This document shows positions 51,530 through 60,086 of a stretch of 64,000 bases of DNA, in pieces. Every line of letters begins with the position of its first letter. Positions within the stretch are counted from its first letter, which is position 1. This stretch comes from Bradyrhizobium lablabi. Its GTDB lineage: Bacteria > Pseudomonadota > Alphaproteobacteria > Rhizobiales > Xanthobacteraceae. The stretch covers positions 930,001 to 994,000 of the forward strand of contig NZ_JAFCJK010000002.1 of assembly GCF_018131005.1 (NCBI RefSeq). The letters run 5' to 3'. The notes below the pieces were generated by a model that was not told where the DNA came from, did no database searches, and was given only the letters and a program-made list of their open reading frames with translations. A program made the translations under genes and the position numbers.

Positions 51530-51576
51530 CCGCCTTCGCCCAAGGGGTGACATTCGCGAACGAAGGGGGCCGCCAC

Positions 51577-51726
51577 TCAGGCAGCCTCCGGTCTCTCAGT
51601 TTCCGACAATTCGATCGGAACGTGCCGTGCTCGGCTTACTACCTTCGGCCCTCCATCTGGGTATCGGGCATCAGTGAGGTGACCAATGAGCGTTTCCAGG
51701 ATCAGAAAGAACTTTTCGGCAAGCAT
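51577..51726 (-). CDS. Small conserved protein (about 49 residues)
   Basis: The product begins MLAEKFFLILETLIGHLTDA and continues RYPDGGPKVVSRARHVPIEL. The pattern (short hydrophobic helix FFLILETLIG then YPDG-PKVVS---HVP) recalls tiny conserved Bradyrhizobium hypotheticals. It could be extended to 51807, but the pattern begins at 51726. It converges on the histidine kinase gene, 47 bases apart. Confidence 0.65.
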   Translation of the reverse strand: MLAEKFFLILETLIGHLTDARYPDGGPKVVSRARHVPIELSETERPEAA

Positions 51727-52036
51727 GGATAGGCACTCCTTCCGTCGATTGTCGAACGCGGCGCCACATTTGATTCTGGCGGCTCTTCGACTGCGAAAGG
51801 ATGGCATGGTCCCGGTTACGTCAGCGCTTCAGCCCTCAACGAAAATGGTTACGGCGGCAACTTGATCCCCAATGTCAGCACAACAGCGAGCAGCGGGTCC
51901 GCCCGTGACACGGTTGCAATTTCCTCAGCATGCACTCGAATTCGTGATTGCACCGCGCGCCGACCTCACGCGTCGTTAAGGCGATGTGAGGATCAGTCCT
52001 CTTCGATTGGTCGATCAGTTCTGCATTTCGTCGAAC
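51727..52036. other. Gene-free stretch
   Basis: No gene is seen in 310 bases between the small protein and the end of the aspartokinase gene. No terminator or repeat could be identified. Confidence 0.35.
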
Positions 52037-53239
52037 CTATGTTTTCTGGACAAGCGAATGCAACGCTTTAACCGCGGCCTCCCGGCTCTCCACGGGGACA
52101 AACAGACTGACCGAATGCGGCGACAGCACGTACTTGTCGGGGACAATCCCGTGATGTTCGAGAACCTGCAACGCCCTGAACGGCAATTCCGACGAAACGC
52201 CGCCGAAGCAGGTGAGACTCACCGAGCTTGACGCCTGGCGCTGCCTGCGGAGATCCTTGCTTAGCTCCAGCGTGCGCAACAGGGCGTCGAGCCACTCCGA
52301 ATCGCAAGCCACGGTCATGCTGGTTTTTCCCACGCTGAAGCTCGAGGCGAGGAGCTGGGGCCAGGACAGGCTGTTTTGCTTGAGATGCTGTGCGAATCTC
52401 TCAAAACCGTGATTTAGATTCCTGGAATCTATTTCCACATGCTCAATGCGAGCCATCGAGTTGACGGCCAGAACCTTTCCGTTTTCCATACCTGCAACCT
52501 CTTTCATCACTTGCGTGCTGTGTTCAAGGCCACCCCACTGCTTGAGAACCAGAGGCACATCCTGACTTTGCGCCAGCTCTACGCTGCGAAAATGCAGGAT
52601 CTTAGCACCCCAGAAACACATTTCGGACAGGGATGCGAAGTCCACTCGCCGCAGGGGTTTTGCATCCGGCACGATGCGTGGATCGGCAGAACAAATTCCG
52701 TCGACCTCCTTGATGATTTCACAGCTCTCGGCTTTCAGAGCCGCGGCCATCGCAACGGCCGTGGTGTCGCTGCCGCCGCGGCCGAGCGTGGTGATTTCCC
52801 TGGTCGCCGGGTTCACGCCCTGAAATCCCGCCAGCACCACAACGCGCCCACGATCAAGTTCCTCACGCACGCGAATGGGCCGCACATCCAGAATGCGTGC
52901 GGAGGAATGGGAGTCGTCCGTCATGACCCCAGCCTGGCTGCCGGTGAAACTGATCGCAGGCACGCCAAGGTCGGAAAGCGCCATGCTCATCAGGGACATG
53001 CTGATGCGCTCACCGGTCGTCAGCAGCATGTCGAGTTCACGGCGATTGGGAGATGGGCTCACCTCATGAGCCATCTGGATCAATTGGTCGGTGGTCGTGC
53101 CCATGGCGGAGACGATCGCCACGACACGATGACCGCGGCCATGCAGGTCGGCGAGACTGCGCGCTACCGCGCGAATTTTCGCCGGCGTTTGAAGACAGAC
53201 GCCGCCATATTTTTGCACGATAATGGGACGGTTGCTCAT
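52037..53239 (-). CDS. Divergent aspartokinase homologue
   Basis: The protein has 400 residues. It keeps [60 protein letters not shown] and the later [16 protein letters not shown]. Two motif positions are changed: the usual K-F-G-G-T-S is KYGGVCLQ, and the usual Y-T-D-V-D-G is IIKEVDG. The C-terminal third carries ACT-like strands ([40 protein letters not shown]). It may phosphorylate aspartate with altered control or act on another substrate. Its ATG lies one base after the NagA stop, so it is co-transcribed with nagA, an unusual pairing of an amino-sugar gene with aspartate-family metabolism. Identity as an aspartokinase fold is firm; substrate is not. Confidence 0.85.
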   Translation of the reverse strand: MSNRPIIVQKYGGVCLQTPAKIRAVARSLADLHGRGHRVVAIVSAMGTTTDQLIQMAHEVSPSPNRRELDMLLTTGERISMSLMSMALSDLGVPAISFTGSQAGVMTDDSHSSARILDVRPIRVREELDRGRVVVLAGFQGVNPATREITTLGRGGSDTTAVAMAAALKAESCEIIKEVDGICSADPRIVPDAKPLRRVDFASLSEMCFWGAKILHFRSVELAQSQDVPLVLKQWGGLEHSTQVMKEVAGMENGKVLAVNSMARIEHVEIDSRNLNHGFERFAQHLKQNSLSWPQLLASSFSVGKTSMTVACDSEWLDALLRTLELSKDLRRQRQASSSVSLTCFGGVSSELPFRALQVLEHHGIVPDKYVLSPHSVSLFVPVESREAAVKALHSLVQKT

Positions 53240-54418
53240 CTAGTGAGAAGCCTCGCTCGCCTCGTCCATCGAACCTACACCGCCTATCCATGTGCCGACG
53301 ACTTCAAAGTTCGGATTGATGGCGACAAGGTCCGCGCGGTATCCGGGCGCGATCCGTCCAAGCTCGGCCTCAAGACCCAGAAATGCCGCGGGCGTCCGAG
53401 AGGCCATGATAAGGGCATCGGCAAGGGGGATTTCGAGCAGCGCAACAGCGTTGCGGACCGCCTCGATCATGGTGAGGTGAGCGCCCGCGAGCGTGCCGTC
53501 GGGGCCAGTCAGGCGATTTTCGTGCAACGTGATCTGCCTTCCTTGCAGCATGAATTGCCGGTCGTTCGTGCCCACCAATGGCATGGCATCGGTGATCAGC
53601 ATCAATCGATCGCGGCCTTTGCAGCGGAAGGCAACACGCAAACCGGCACGGTCAACGTGGATGCCGTCGCAGATGATCCCCGCAAACAACCGGTCGTCCT
53701 GAAGCGCCGCGCCCACCAGGCCCGGCTCCCGGGCGTTCAACTGCGACATGGCATTGAACAGATGGGTCACCCCTGAGACACCGCGATCCGCCGCCTGCCC
53801 GATTTCAGCTGCGGTGGCGTCGCTGTGGCCGGCCGCGATACGCAATCCGGCGCCGATCAATTCGTCGATCATGGACGCGGGCACGCATTCCGGAGCCAAG
53901 GTCACAATGGAACGGCCGCGGTCGCCAAAACTCCTGATGGCGGCGAGATCGCGCCGATTGGGCACGCGCATCTCAACTTCCGGGTGAATCCCCTTGCGCG
54001 ACCCGTTGAGGGCCGGCCCTTCCAGGTGAAAGCCGAGCACGCCGGGAATCTGCAGACAAGCCTGGGCCACTGCAGCCAGCCGCTCGATGACCTCGCCGCG
54101 ATCGGTTATGAGGGTCGGCAGGCAGCCCGTGGTTCCCTTCTTCCGGTGCGCCTCAACGATGCGTCGAACGCCAGCCTCCGTTGGCTGGTCGTTGAGAAGA
54201 ACGCCCCCTCCTCCGTTCACCTGGATGTCGATGAATCCGGGTGCAAGGATCGCGTCTGCGGGGAGGTGGATTGAGGCGCGCGCCTCTGCCTCGCCGAAGG
54301 CGATGCTTTCAATCCGCCCCTTGGAGATCCTGACCGAACCCGGCCCACGCATGTCGGTACCATCAAAGATGTGCTGCGTGGCAATCGTGAGAGAGACGGA
54401 AGACCCAGCGTGGCCCAT
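53240..54418 (-). CDS. nagA: N-acetylglucosamine-6-phosphate deacetylase NagA
   Basis: The protein has 392 residues. Metal and catalytic residues are at the expected places: Glu133 in FHLEGPALNGSRKGIHP, His198 in AAGHSDATAAEI, His219 in VTHLFNAMSQLNAREPG and the Asp of LITDAMPLVGTNDRQF. The PGFIDIQVNGGGG segment (61-73) marks the amidohydrolase barrel. It deacetylates GlcNAc-6-phosphate to GlcN-6-phosphate and acetate, in the cytoplasm. It is divergent from murQ, with about 115 bases between its ATG and the BadF remnant on the other strand. Together with MurQ and the SIS deaminase, it completes salvage from MurNAc-6P to fructose-6P. The aspartokinase follows directly. Confidence 0.93.
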   Translation of the reverse strand: MGHAGSSVSLTIATQHIFDGTDMRGPGSVRISKGRIESIAFGEAEARASIHLPADAILAPGFIDIQVNGGGGVLLNDQPTEAGVRRIVEAHRKKGTTGCLPTLITDRGEVIERLAAVAQACLQIPGVLGFHLEGPALNGSRKGIHPEVEMRVPNRRDLAAIRSFGDRGRSIVTLAPECVPASMIDELIGAGLRIAAGHSDATAAEIGQAADRGVSGVTHLFNAMSQLNAREPGLVGAALQDDRLFAGIICDGIHVDRAGLRVAFRCKGRDRLMLITDAMPLVGTNDRQFMLQGRQITLHENRLTGPDGTLAGAHLTMIEAVRNAVALLEIPLADALIMASRTPAAFLGLEAELGRIAPGYRADLVAINPNFEVVGTWIGGVGSMDEASEASH

Positions 54419-54533
54419 CAGTATTCATCCGAGAATGGCAGTCACGGACTCGTGAGGCGAGTCGCGTGATAGACTTCATATGTACACAACGGCTTTGAGA
54501 GGACCCGGAGCGAAACCCTCGCGTTAGCTTTCC

Positions 54534-54833
54534 ATGGGAACAAAAGGTACCACGTATCTCGACATTGATGGAGGCGGAACCCGCTGCCGCGCCCGGGTCG
54601 AGGATAAACGCGCGGCCGATGCCATTGGCGAACTGCTCAATCCGCCCCTGGCGAGGGGAATTGACCAGTTCTCGCTTGTGGGCGGGCACGTGGATGCCAC
54701 AACGCCCTGGCTGACGCCTGGTCCGCGGGCCCGCCTGAGGCGTCCGGACCCTGGCGCGTTGTTGGCGCGCGGGCGGCTTGACCTGCCCAAGAGAGAAACC
54801 GACCATGAACAGCGGTTCAAAGTTCCGCGCTAA
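54534..54833 (+). pseudogene. BadF/BcrA-type N-acetylhexosamine kinase with a large internal deletion
   Basis: The first 20 residues after the ATG (TTYLDIDGGGTRCRARVED) are the N-terminal phosphate loop of BadF/BadG-type N-acetylglucosamine kinases. The frame then jumps to the C-terminal part (GIDQFSLVGGHVDATTPWLT, PGPRARLRRPDPGALLARGR). Some 180-200 middle residues (ATP site and sugar site) are missing, and the reading frame stays open through the join. The 3' end overlaps murQ. It cannot be an active kinase. A functional kinase at this point would have phosphorylated GlcNAc or MurNAc before MurQ and NagA. Confidence 0.75.
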
Positions 54834-55797
54834 GGGCGCATGGATCAACTATATGGCCACCGAAGAAGTCGATCCCCGCTTTGCCGATCTTGATGCATGG
54901 TCGCTGACGTCAGCGATCGAAGCCATGTGGGAGGGTCAGCTTGCGGCAGTCGCGGCGATCGGCCATGCCCTTCCCGCGATCACCGCGGCGACCGAAGCGG
55001 CCAAGGCAGCGCTGGGCGATCGTGGACGCATTGTGTATGTCGGTGCCGGCACCTCTGGCCGCGTGGCAGTCCAGGATGGCGCCGAGCTGATGCCGACCTT
55101 CGCCTGGCCCAACGAGCGCGTTCGCTTCATCGTCGCCGGCGGAGACAGCGCGTTTGTCACCAGCATCGAGGGCGCGGAGGACGATGTCGATGATGCGGTC
55201 ACGCAGATCGATGCCGCGCGGCTCACGCCGCACGACGCGGTGATTGCAGTTTCCGCCAGCGGGACAACGCCATTCACGGTCGCAGCGCTGCGGCAGGCAG
55301 GCTCTTTCGGTGTGGTGACGATCGGTGTCGCCAACAATCCCGACACTGCATTACTGGCATCGGCAAAGTTTCCGATCTTGATCGAGACCGGCCGCGAACT
55401 GATCGCCGGCTCCACGCGGATGAAGGCGGGCACCGCGCAGAAGGTTGTCCTCAACCTGATCTCCTCAGGGATCATGCTGCGGCTCGGCCGGGTGCATCGT
55501 GGCATGATGGTGAATATGCAGCCGACCAATGCCAAGCTGAAGCGACGCGCAGAGGCCATGGTGGCGCAAATCGCGCACTGTGATCCCTCGCACGCGGCAC
55601 GCTCGCTTGAGCAGGCCGAGGGAGACATCAAGACGGCAGTCCTTTTGGCGTTGGGTGTCAACAGGGTTGATGCCGAGATCATTCTGAAAAACTGTGACGG
55701 CAACCTGCGCCGCGTGTTTGCCGAGCTCGCCAGGGATCGTGACCGGCAACCCGAGGGAGCCGCGGCTCGCAAGCAAGGTGGAGCGGTTGAGCCGTGA
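54805..55797 (+). CDS. murQ: N-acetylmuramic acid 6-phosphate etherase MurQ
   Basis: The protein has 330 residues with a SIS domain. GRIVYVGAGTSGRVAVQDGA is the phosphosugar-binding part and Glu94 in QDGAELMPTFAW is the expected catalytic acid. IAVSASGTTPFTVAALRQAG, TGRELIAGSTRMKAGTAQK, VNMQPTNAKLKRRAEAM and LGVNRVDAEIILKNCDGNLR are family signatures. It removes lactate from MurNAc-6-phosphate to give GlcNAc-6-phosphate for NagA. The Met at 54805 follows AAGAGAG. It overlaps the kinase remnant upstream and the SIS gene downstream by four bases. Confidence 0.95.
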   Translation: MNSGSKFRAKGAWINYMATEEVDPRFADLDAWSLTSAIEAMWEGQLAAVAAIGHALPAITAATEAAKAALGDRGRIVYVGAGTSGRVAVQDGAELMPTFAWPNERVRFIVAGGDSAFVTSIEGAEDDVDDAVTQIDAARLTPHDAVIAVSASGTTPFTVAALRQAGSFGVVTIGVANNPDTALLASAKFPILIETGRELIAGSTRMKAGTAQKVVLNLISSGIMLRLGRVHRGMMVNMQPTNAKLKRRAEAMVAQIAHCDPSHAARSLEQAEGDIKTAVLLALGVNRVDAEIILKNCDGNLRRVFAELARDRDRQPEGAAARKQGGAVEP

Positions 55798-56807
55798 CGA
55801 CGTCCGCGATGGCGAGCGAAATCGGGGAAAGCGCGGATGTCGTCGCCAAAATTGTTCGTAACCGCCCCGCCACGCGCGCAATTGCACAACGAATTGGGAT
55901 TGGCTCAGCGCCGCTGTGCGTCGTGTGCGGCCGGGGAAGCTCTGGGCATGCCGGGGTTTTCTTAAGATACCTTGTCGAGACGCGGCTTCGCCTTCCCGTT
56001 TCGGCCAGCGCTCCTTCGGTGATCACGGCATTTCGCACGCCCTTGATGCTGCGCCATGCGCTGTTCGTCGTGATCTCGCAATCCGGGCGCAGCCCGGATC
56101 TTGTCGCGGCGACCAGGTCGGCGCGCGCCGCGGGCGCCTGCACCATCGCCATCGTCAATGCGACGTCGTCGCCGGTGGCTGACGAAGCGGAGTTCGTCGT
56201 TCCGATCGAGGCCGGTCAAGAGCACTCCGTCGCGGCGACCAAGACCGTGATCGGCTCGATGGCCGCTAGCGCCGGACTTGTTGCCGAGCTGGCGGAAGAT
56301 CGTGCGCTGTGGTCAGCCCTCGACAGGCTGCCCGAGCGCCTGCATCGCGCGCTGGCGCTCGACTGGTCCGAGATTGCCGATGATCTCGCCAATGCGTCTG
56401 CTGTGTTTGTGGCGGCTCGGGGCCTGGGCCTCGGATCGGCGCGGGAAATCGCGCTCAAACTTTCGGAAATCCTGCGCCGGCCTTCCATCGGTCTGAGCGT
56501 TGCCGAGCTGCAGCATGGGCCGCGGGCCGCGTTATCATCGCGCACGCCGGTTCTCATGATGCGCCTCATGGATGAAACGGCGGCCACCGTGGACGCGTTC
56601 GCAGAAGAATTGCGCGAGCAAAAGATCACGCTGCATCTATGCGGCGGACCGCGTGGCTCCCTGCCCTGGTTGGCCGAGGATGACCCGGCCACCGACCCTA
56701 TCACGATGCTCGTCCCGGCCTATCGGCTGATCGAGCATACGGCGCGCGCCTGTGGATTTGACCCGGATCGTCCGCCTCGCCTGAGCAAGATTACCGAGAC
56801 GTTTTGA
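55794..56807 (+). CDS. SIS-domain glucosamine-6-phosphate deaminase (NagB-II type)
   Basis: The protein has 337 residues with two SIS domains: LCVVCGRGSSGHAGVFLRYL (domain 1, phosphate-binding Ser), FVVISQSGRSPDLVAATRSA, and in the second half VFVAARGLGLGSAREIALKL and LQHGPRAALSSRTPVLMM. It resembles the isomerase half of GlmS without the glutaminase, as in NagB-II and AgaS. Expected reaction: GlcN-6P to Fru-6P and ammonia. The start GTG at 55794 overlaps the murQ stop. With murQ and nagA it provides the pathway MurNAc-6P to Fru-6P. Confidence 0.9.
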   Translation: MTTSAMASEIGESADVVAKIVRNRPATRAIAQRIGIGSAPLCVVCGRGSSGHAGVFLRYLVETRLRLPVSASAPSVITAFRTPLMLRHALFVVISQSGRSPDLVAATRSARAAGACTIAIVNATSSPVADEAEFVVPIEAGQEHSVAATKTVIGSMAASAGLVAELAEDRALWSALDRLPERLHRALALDWSEIADDLANASAVFVAARGLGLGSAREIALKLSEILRRPSIGLSVAELQHGPRAALSSRTPVLMMRLMDETAATVDAFAEELREQKITLHLCGGPRGSLPWLAEDDPATDPITMLVPAYRLIEHTARACGFDPDRPPRLSKITETF

Positions 56808-57113
56808 CAGCTGACAGACCGCCGCGCGATTGTTCTCGCGCGGCTTCGTCCTGGATGACATCCCAGTGCTCCGCGAGCAGGCCGTCTTCCGACCGCACAA
56901 GGTCGGAGAGGAAGTAATGAGCCGGAAATCGTCCTTTGCCGCTAACATCTGTTTCGCACCGACCCGGACGGGCTCACCTCCTTCTTCATTGCGCTCCCCA
57001 GAGGAACACAAAGTCGTATAATAGCGAGGCACAGTGATGCTTGGGGCGCAGCATCCTCATCGACCGAGAATGCCCCCTCGCGCTTGGAAGGTTTCAACGG
57101 TCAGGGAGGTACC
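56808..57113. other. Gap before the methyltransferase gene, with a -10-like TATAAT
   Basis: No gene is supported here. TATAAT at 57017-57022 lies about 90 bases before the methyltransferase start and could be a -10 element, although no well-spaced -35 hexamer is seen. Confidence 0.35.
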
Positions 57114-58118
57114 TTGGACATTGTTCTGATATTTCAGTTGTTAGCGGCGATCATCGTTGCGTTGTTCGTAGCATACAACCTTCTTCACTACGTACTTTTT
57201 CTCTTGGTCACTCAACCAAAGGACGCGAGCAAGATCGGGCACCAGCTGAACCAATTCGAGCAGCGACAACTGGTCGAGTGGACACCGCAACCGAACGACT
57301 TTCTCAAGCACGATGACGAGAAGCGCACATATGATGACGTGTTCGGCACGTATCGCGACGAACAAGCGAACTACAGCACATGCGTTTTTCCCCGAGTGGT
57401 GTTTTCGCGCCCCTACGAAGCCGAATTCGTTCTTCTGAAGCCGGAAGACGGGATGCGGCTGCTGGATCTCGGGTGCGGATCCGGCGCGGCGGCCGACTAC
57501 CTCGCCAGCCGGCGCTTTATCGAAATCGTGGGTGTGACCAATTCATCCGTGCAAGCGGATATCTGCCGGCGGAAATTTGCCAAACTTGGTGGGCGTGGAC
57601 AGGTGATTGTCGCCGACTTCGACAGCCTCGATCTCCCGAGTGAAAGTTTTGACGCCATCTATGCGCTCGAATCGATTGGGTACACCAAAGACTTGGACGC
57701 TTGGCTGGCGCGGTGCTGGCGACTGCTCAAGCCGGGAGGACGCCTGTTAATCCGCTCACCGGGGTCGCTGGATCACTGTCGCCGTAAGGAGGATTATCTG
57801 AGCGTCACCGCCTTTTTCGACAATTGGCGCTACAACTTTGTCGGAGCCAATCTTCTCGTCTACAAGATGCGTCAGCTCGGCTTCAACCCGATCCGTTATC
57901 GGCGACTGCCATTCTGGGCTTGGGGCGTCACCTGGAACTTCATTCAACACCTGCTGTTGTGGAAGTACCGGCTAAAGATGCGCACATTCGTGGAATTGGA
58001 ACGGATCATTTGGCGCACTTCGAAGGTCTTTGTCTTCGGCAACCCCTACAACACGGTGCTGGCCACCAAGCCCGAGGCAGTATCTAGCTCTCATCAGACT
58101 ATTGCTCCTGAGAAGTAG
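57114..58118 (+). CDS. Membrane-anchored class I SAM methyltransferase
   Basis: The protein has 334 residues. The TTG at 57114 is chosen because the ribosome site GGGAGG lies five bases upstream; no ATG gives a good alternative. An N-terminal helix (IVLIFQLLAAIIVALFVAYN, then LLHYVLFLLV) anchors it in the membrane. The SAM-binding motif is RLLDLGCGSGAAADYL and the acidic strand 2 end GQVIVADFDSLDLP; DAIYALESIGYTKDLDAWLA matches motif III. The region after 200 (FDNWRYNFVGANLLVYKMRQ) is of the cyclopropane-fatty-acid/tocopherol type of methyltransferase. The substrate is unknown, perhaps a lipid or quinone given the membrane anchor. Confidence 0.82.
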   Translation: MDIVLIFQLLAAIIVALFVAYNLLHYVLFLLVTQPKDASKIGHQLNQFEQRQLVEWTPQPNDFLKHDDEKRTYDDVFGTYRDEQANYSTCVFPRVVFSRPYEAEFVLLKPEDGMRLLDLGCGSGAAADYLASRRFIEIVGVTNSSVQADICRRKFAKLGGRGQVIVADFDSLDLPSESFDAIYALESIGYTKDLDAWLARCWRLLKPGGRLLIRSPGSLDHCRRKEDYLSVTAFFDNWRYNFVGANLLVYKMRQLGFNPIRYRRLPFWAWGVTWNFIQHLLLWKYRLKMRTFVELERIIWRTSKVFVFGNPYNTVLATKPEAVSSSHQTIAPEK

Positions 58119-58322
58119 GGCCCGGGAGTTTCGCGCAAATGGACCTTCCCACCCGGTCACGCCAGCGCGGGTCTTGGGATAACCACGGCCCTCACCGTGG
58201 CGGCAAAGACGACAATCCGCGTCGTGGATGCGAGCGCGCATCCGTGGCTTCGAGTGGTAGACGTAGAGGGTCATCCGGCGCCGGGCTCAAAGGCAAGCCA
58301 GGTGTACACCGACCATCGAACC

Positions 58323-58393
58323 CAAAACGGCCCCAGCGGGTGCGTCGCCGGAGCCGTCCTTGGAGACACGTCCCCTCGGGGGCGGGGGACGTC
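58323..58393 (-). repeat. Dispersed double-hairpin repeat (copy 2, inverted)
   Basis: The reverse complement (58393 to 58323) reads GACGTCCCCCGCC...GAGGGGACGTG, then GGACGGCTCCGGCG...CACCCGCTGGGGCCGTTTTG. It follows copy 1 (39460-39530) over about 70 bases with a few substitutions, including a weaker second stem (CGGCTCCGGCG against GCTGGGGCCG). This shows a repeated extragenic element. Confidence 0.8.
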
Positions 58394-58500
58394 AATTCAT
58401 TCTAAGACGCCGATGCACACGCGTCTGCGGCAGATTTGTTTCGCGACATTGCCTGCGCTGACTGCCGAGCCCAACCGGCCGGCGAACTTCTCGCGCTAGA

Positions 58501-58533
58501 AGAAAAAAGGGCCGCTTGTCAGACAAGTGGCCC
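58501..58533 (-). terminator. Rho-independent terminator on the minus strand
   Basis: On the minus strand GGGCCACTTGT (58533-58523) pairs with ACAAGCGGCCC (58519-58509), followed by TTTTTT at 58508-58503. There is no protein gene upstream on that strand (the strand reads from about 58720 downward), so a small RNA ending here is possible. The preceding segment contains GCGTTTCCTCCCTAG, an anti-Shine-Dalgarno-like CCTCCC. Confidence 0.75.
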
Positions 58534-59252
58534 AAGTCTAGGGAGGAAACGCCCAAGGAGGGCAGCGATAGCGCGGGGCGCCACCGCATATTCAGTTGTG
58601 TGTCCGGGTGAGAAAAAGGTTCAAGATTCAGCCTGCCTGCGCAGCCGAGACGTCGTGCAAATCTGCAAAAAGGTTCGGTTTTCGTCGCTCCCGCGCCGCA
58701 TATCGCTGATCGTTTGCTGATGTCTTGAATGCGCTGGGCGCGCGTACCGAACCTGGCGTCTATCAATCAGGGTGCGATCAGCGTTGGCGTGACGTCGATG
58801 GTTTGCGGCTGCCGCTCGCGCGCGACGATTTGGATCACGACGCTGGCCGGGTTCGCGGAGGCTGTTGCTGCTTGTGCCGTCTGAGGCGAAAAAGCCGGCA
58901 AGCCGAGAATGAAGCTCGAGGAGCGGCGGGCAACCGCTGTCGACTAGCCCCGCCCGTGCGCCGGCTCTGTCGGATCAAGTCGGCGATCCAGTTCGGCAAA
59001 CAAGGCTGCACCTGATTGCTGACCAGGGGCCCGGACCAGGGCGCACCCGCAACCTGGCGATTGACAGAATGTCGCATCTTTGAGACATTTTGGTTCCATT
59101 CATATTGAAATTTAATTTTAAAGCGGGACCAAAAATGAATTTAAGCTGGTTGCCAGGATCGCGATTTAATCGCGAATCCGATGTTATGTTCATCAGCAGC
59201 CGCTAGGAGTCCACAGCAGCGGATAGGAGCCGGCGTTCAGAAAGAGGCCAGA

Positions 59253-59540
59253 ATGGCCGCTCGCGTAGAGATCCAGTGCAGTACCAAACGTCCCAGCCAC
59301 CACGATCCCCATGATCGTATCCAAGGCGTCGGAGGCGTTCATAACGGCGCACGTTGGTGGCTGGAAGCGGATGCCGCGATCGGAGCCATCGAAAGCGGCA
59401 CGTACTGCTTTTTCGTCAGCATGAATGAAAAAAGCATCAACGTAGTGGTAGCCACCAACAACGGATGCAAATATCTCAACACATCGGCGGACGGTTACGC
59501 GCCGAATAATCTTTTGAATCTTCCGGACTGTCCTCGATAG
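59253..59540 (+). CDS. DUF3892-domain protein
   Basis: The product has 95 residues from ATG 59253 (longer extension to 59181 unsupported). It begins MAARVEIQCSTKRPSHHDPH and has the DUF3892 pattern: DRIQGVGGVHNGARWWLEAD, AAIGAIESGTYCFFVSMNEK and VVVATNNGCKYLNTSADGYA then PNNLLNLPDCP. The W-x-x-x-x-x-x-A-x-x-x-I-E-x-G and YL-T-ADG--PNNLL-LP-C phrases are diagnostic. Function unknown. A good terminator follows the gene. Confidence 0.85.
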   Translation: MAARVEIQCSTKRPSHHDPHDRIQGVGGVHNGARWWLEADAAIGAIESGTYCFFVSMNEKSINVVVATNNGCKYLNTSADGYAPNNLLNLPDCPR

Positions 59541-59571
59541 CCTGACATGGCTGACAGCACCGACTGGCGAA

Positions 59572-59599
59572 AGAGCGCCTTTCGGGCGGTCTTTTTTTC
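59572..59599 (+). terminator. Rho-independent terminator after the DUF3892 gene
   Basis: AGA-G-CGCC (59572-59579) pairs with GGCG-G-TCT (59585-59592), with one internal mismatch and a short TTTC loop, followed by seven T (59592-59598). It lies 31 bases after the DUF3892 stop. Confidence 0.75.
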
Positions 59600-59910
59600 T
59601 GACGCCCTCCCCTCGGCTTGAAAAGAACTGGACGGTCCGGCCGCCGGTCAGGCTCCCTTCGGTGGTAATAGAGAACCACTAACTCCTATCCGGGATTAGT
59701 TTAATTCCACAAAAAACAAATGCATCCGGATCCGGCGACCCGAAAGATACCGATTTGACGCTAGTTGCATCGGCGCGGAAGTGATGCCGCATCCGGGCCC
59801 GAGGGGTTCCGACGAAACACAATGGCAGCGCCACGAAACCGTTTTTGCGACTTCTCGAAATCGACCTGCAACGTGGCGAACCTAGCGTCTCGGCAAAAGA
59901 GGGAAGCGTC

Positions 59911-59997
59911 ATGTTCACCTATATCCTGAATGTGCTCTATGAGCAGTCGCTTTGCAGCTACCTCAACGCCATGCCGGACGAGGAAGCAGAGCGATGA
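59911..59997 (+). CDS. 28-residue micro-ORF, first of a coupled pair
   Basis: The ATG at 59911 is preceded by GAGGGAAG, a strong ribosome site. The peptide reads MFTYILNVLYEQSLCSYLNA and ends MPDEEAER: an amphipathic helix with an acidic end. Its TGA overlaps the ATG of the next micro-ORF (ATGA at 59994). Coupled translation and a strong ribosome site make it very likely real. It is below the usual gene-calling length. Confidence 0.65.
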   Translation: MFTYILNVLYEQSLCSYLNAMPDEEAER

Positions 59998-60086
59998 CCG
60001 AAGCCATAGCAGCCGTCCTCGCGTTGATCAGCATCGCCATTTTCCTGGCGCACGCCTTTGATGCGTTCACCCATCGGATGCACTAG
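59994..60086 (+). CDS. 30-residue membrane micro-ORF, second of a coupled pair
   Basis: ATG at 59994 overlaps the stop of the preceding micro-ORF; GAGGAAG within that frame serves as ribosome site. The peptide MTEAIAAVLALISIAIFLAH continues AFDAFTHRMH: one transmembrane helix and a short polar end. The helix LISIAIFLAHAFDAF corresponds to LIVLSICVLIAHAVDAL of the micro-ORF at 43148-43234. Function unknown. Confidence 0.65.
   Translation: MTEAIAAVLALISIAIFLAHAFDAFTHRMH

Larger units (their letters stand above)
58119..59252. other. 1.1-kb stretch without protein genes
   Basis: This stretch carries no recognisable protein gene: open frames at 58197-58499, 58392-58766 and 58725-59015 look accidental. 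It holds an inverted copy of the double-hairpin repeat (58323-58393) and a strong minus-strand terminator (58501-58533) that may end a small RNA. An AT-rich patch (59095-59130) precedes the DUF3892 gene. Confidence 0.5.

Noticed and set aside
52439..53776. Open frame antisense to the aspartokinase and NagA genes
   Set aside because: Covers parts of two real genes on the other strand and has no recognisable motif.
58197..59015. Three open frames downstream of the methyltransferase
   Set aside because: They cover a repeat and a terminator and lack any motif; taken as chance frames.
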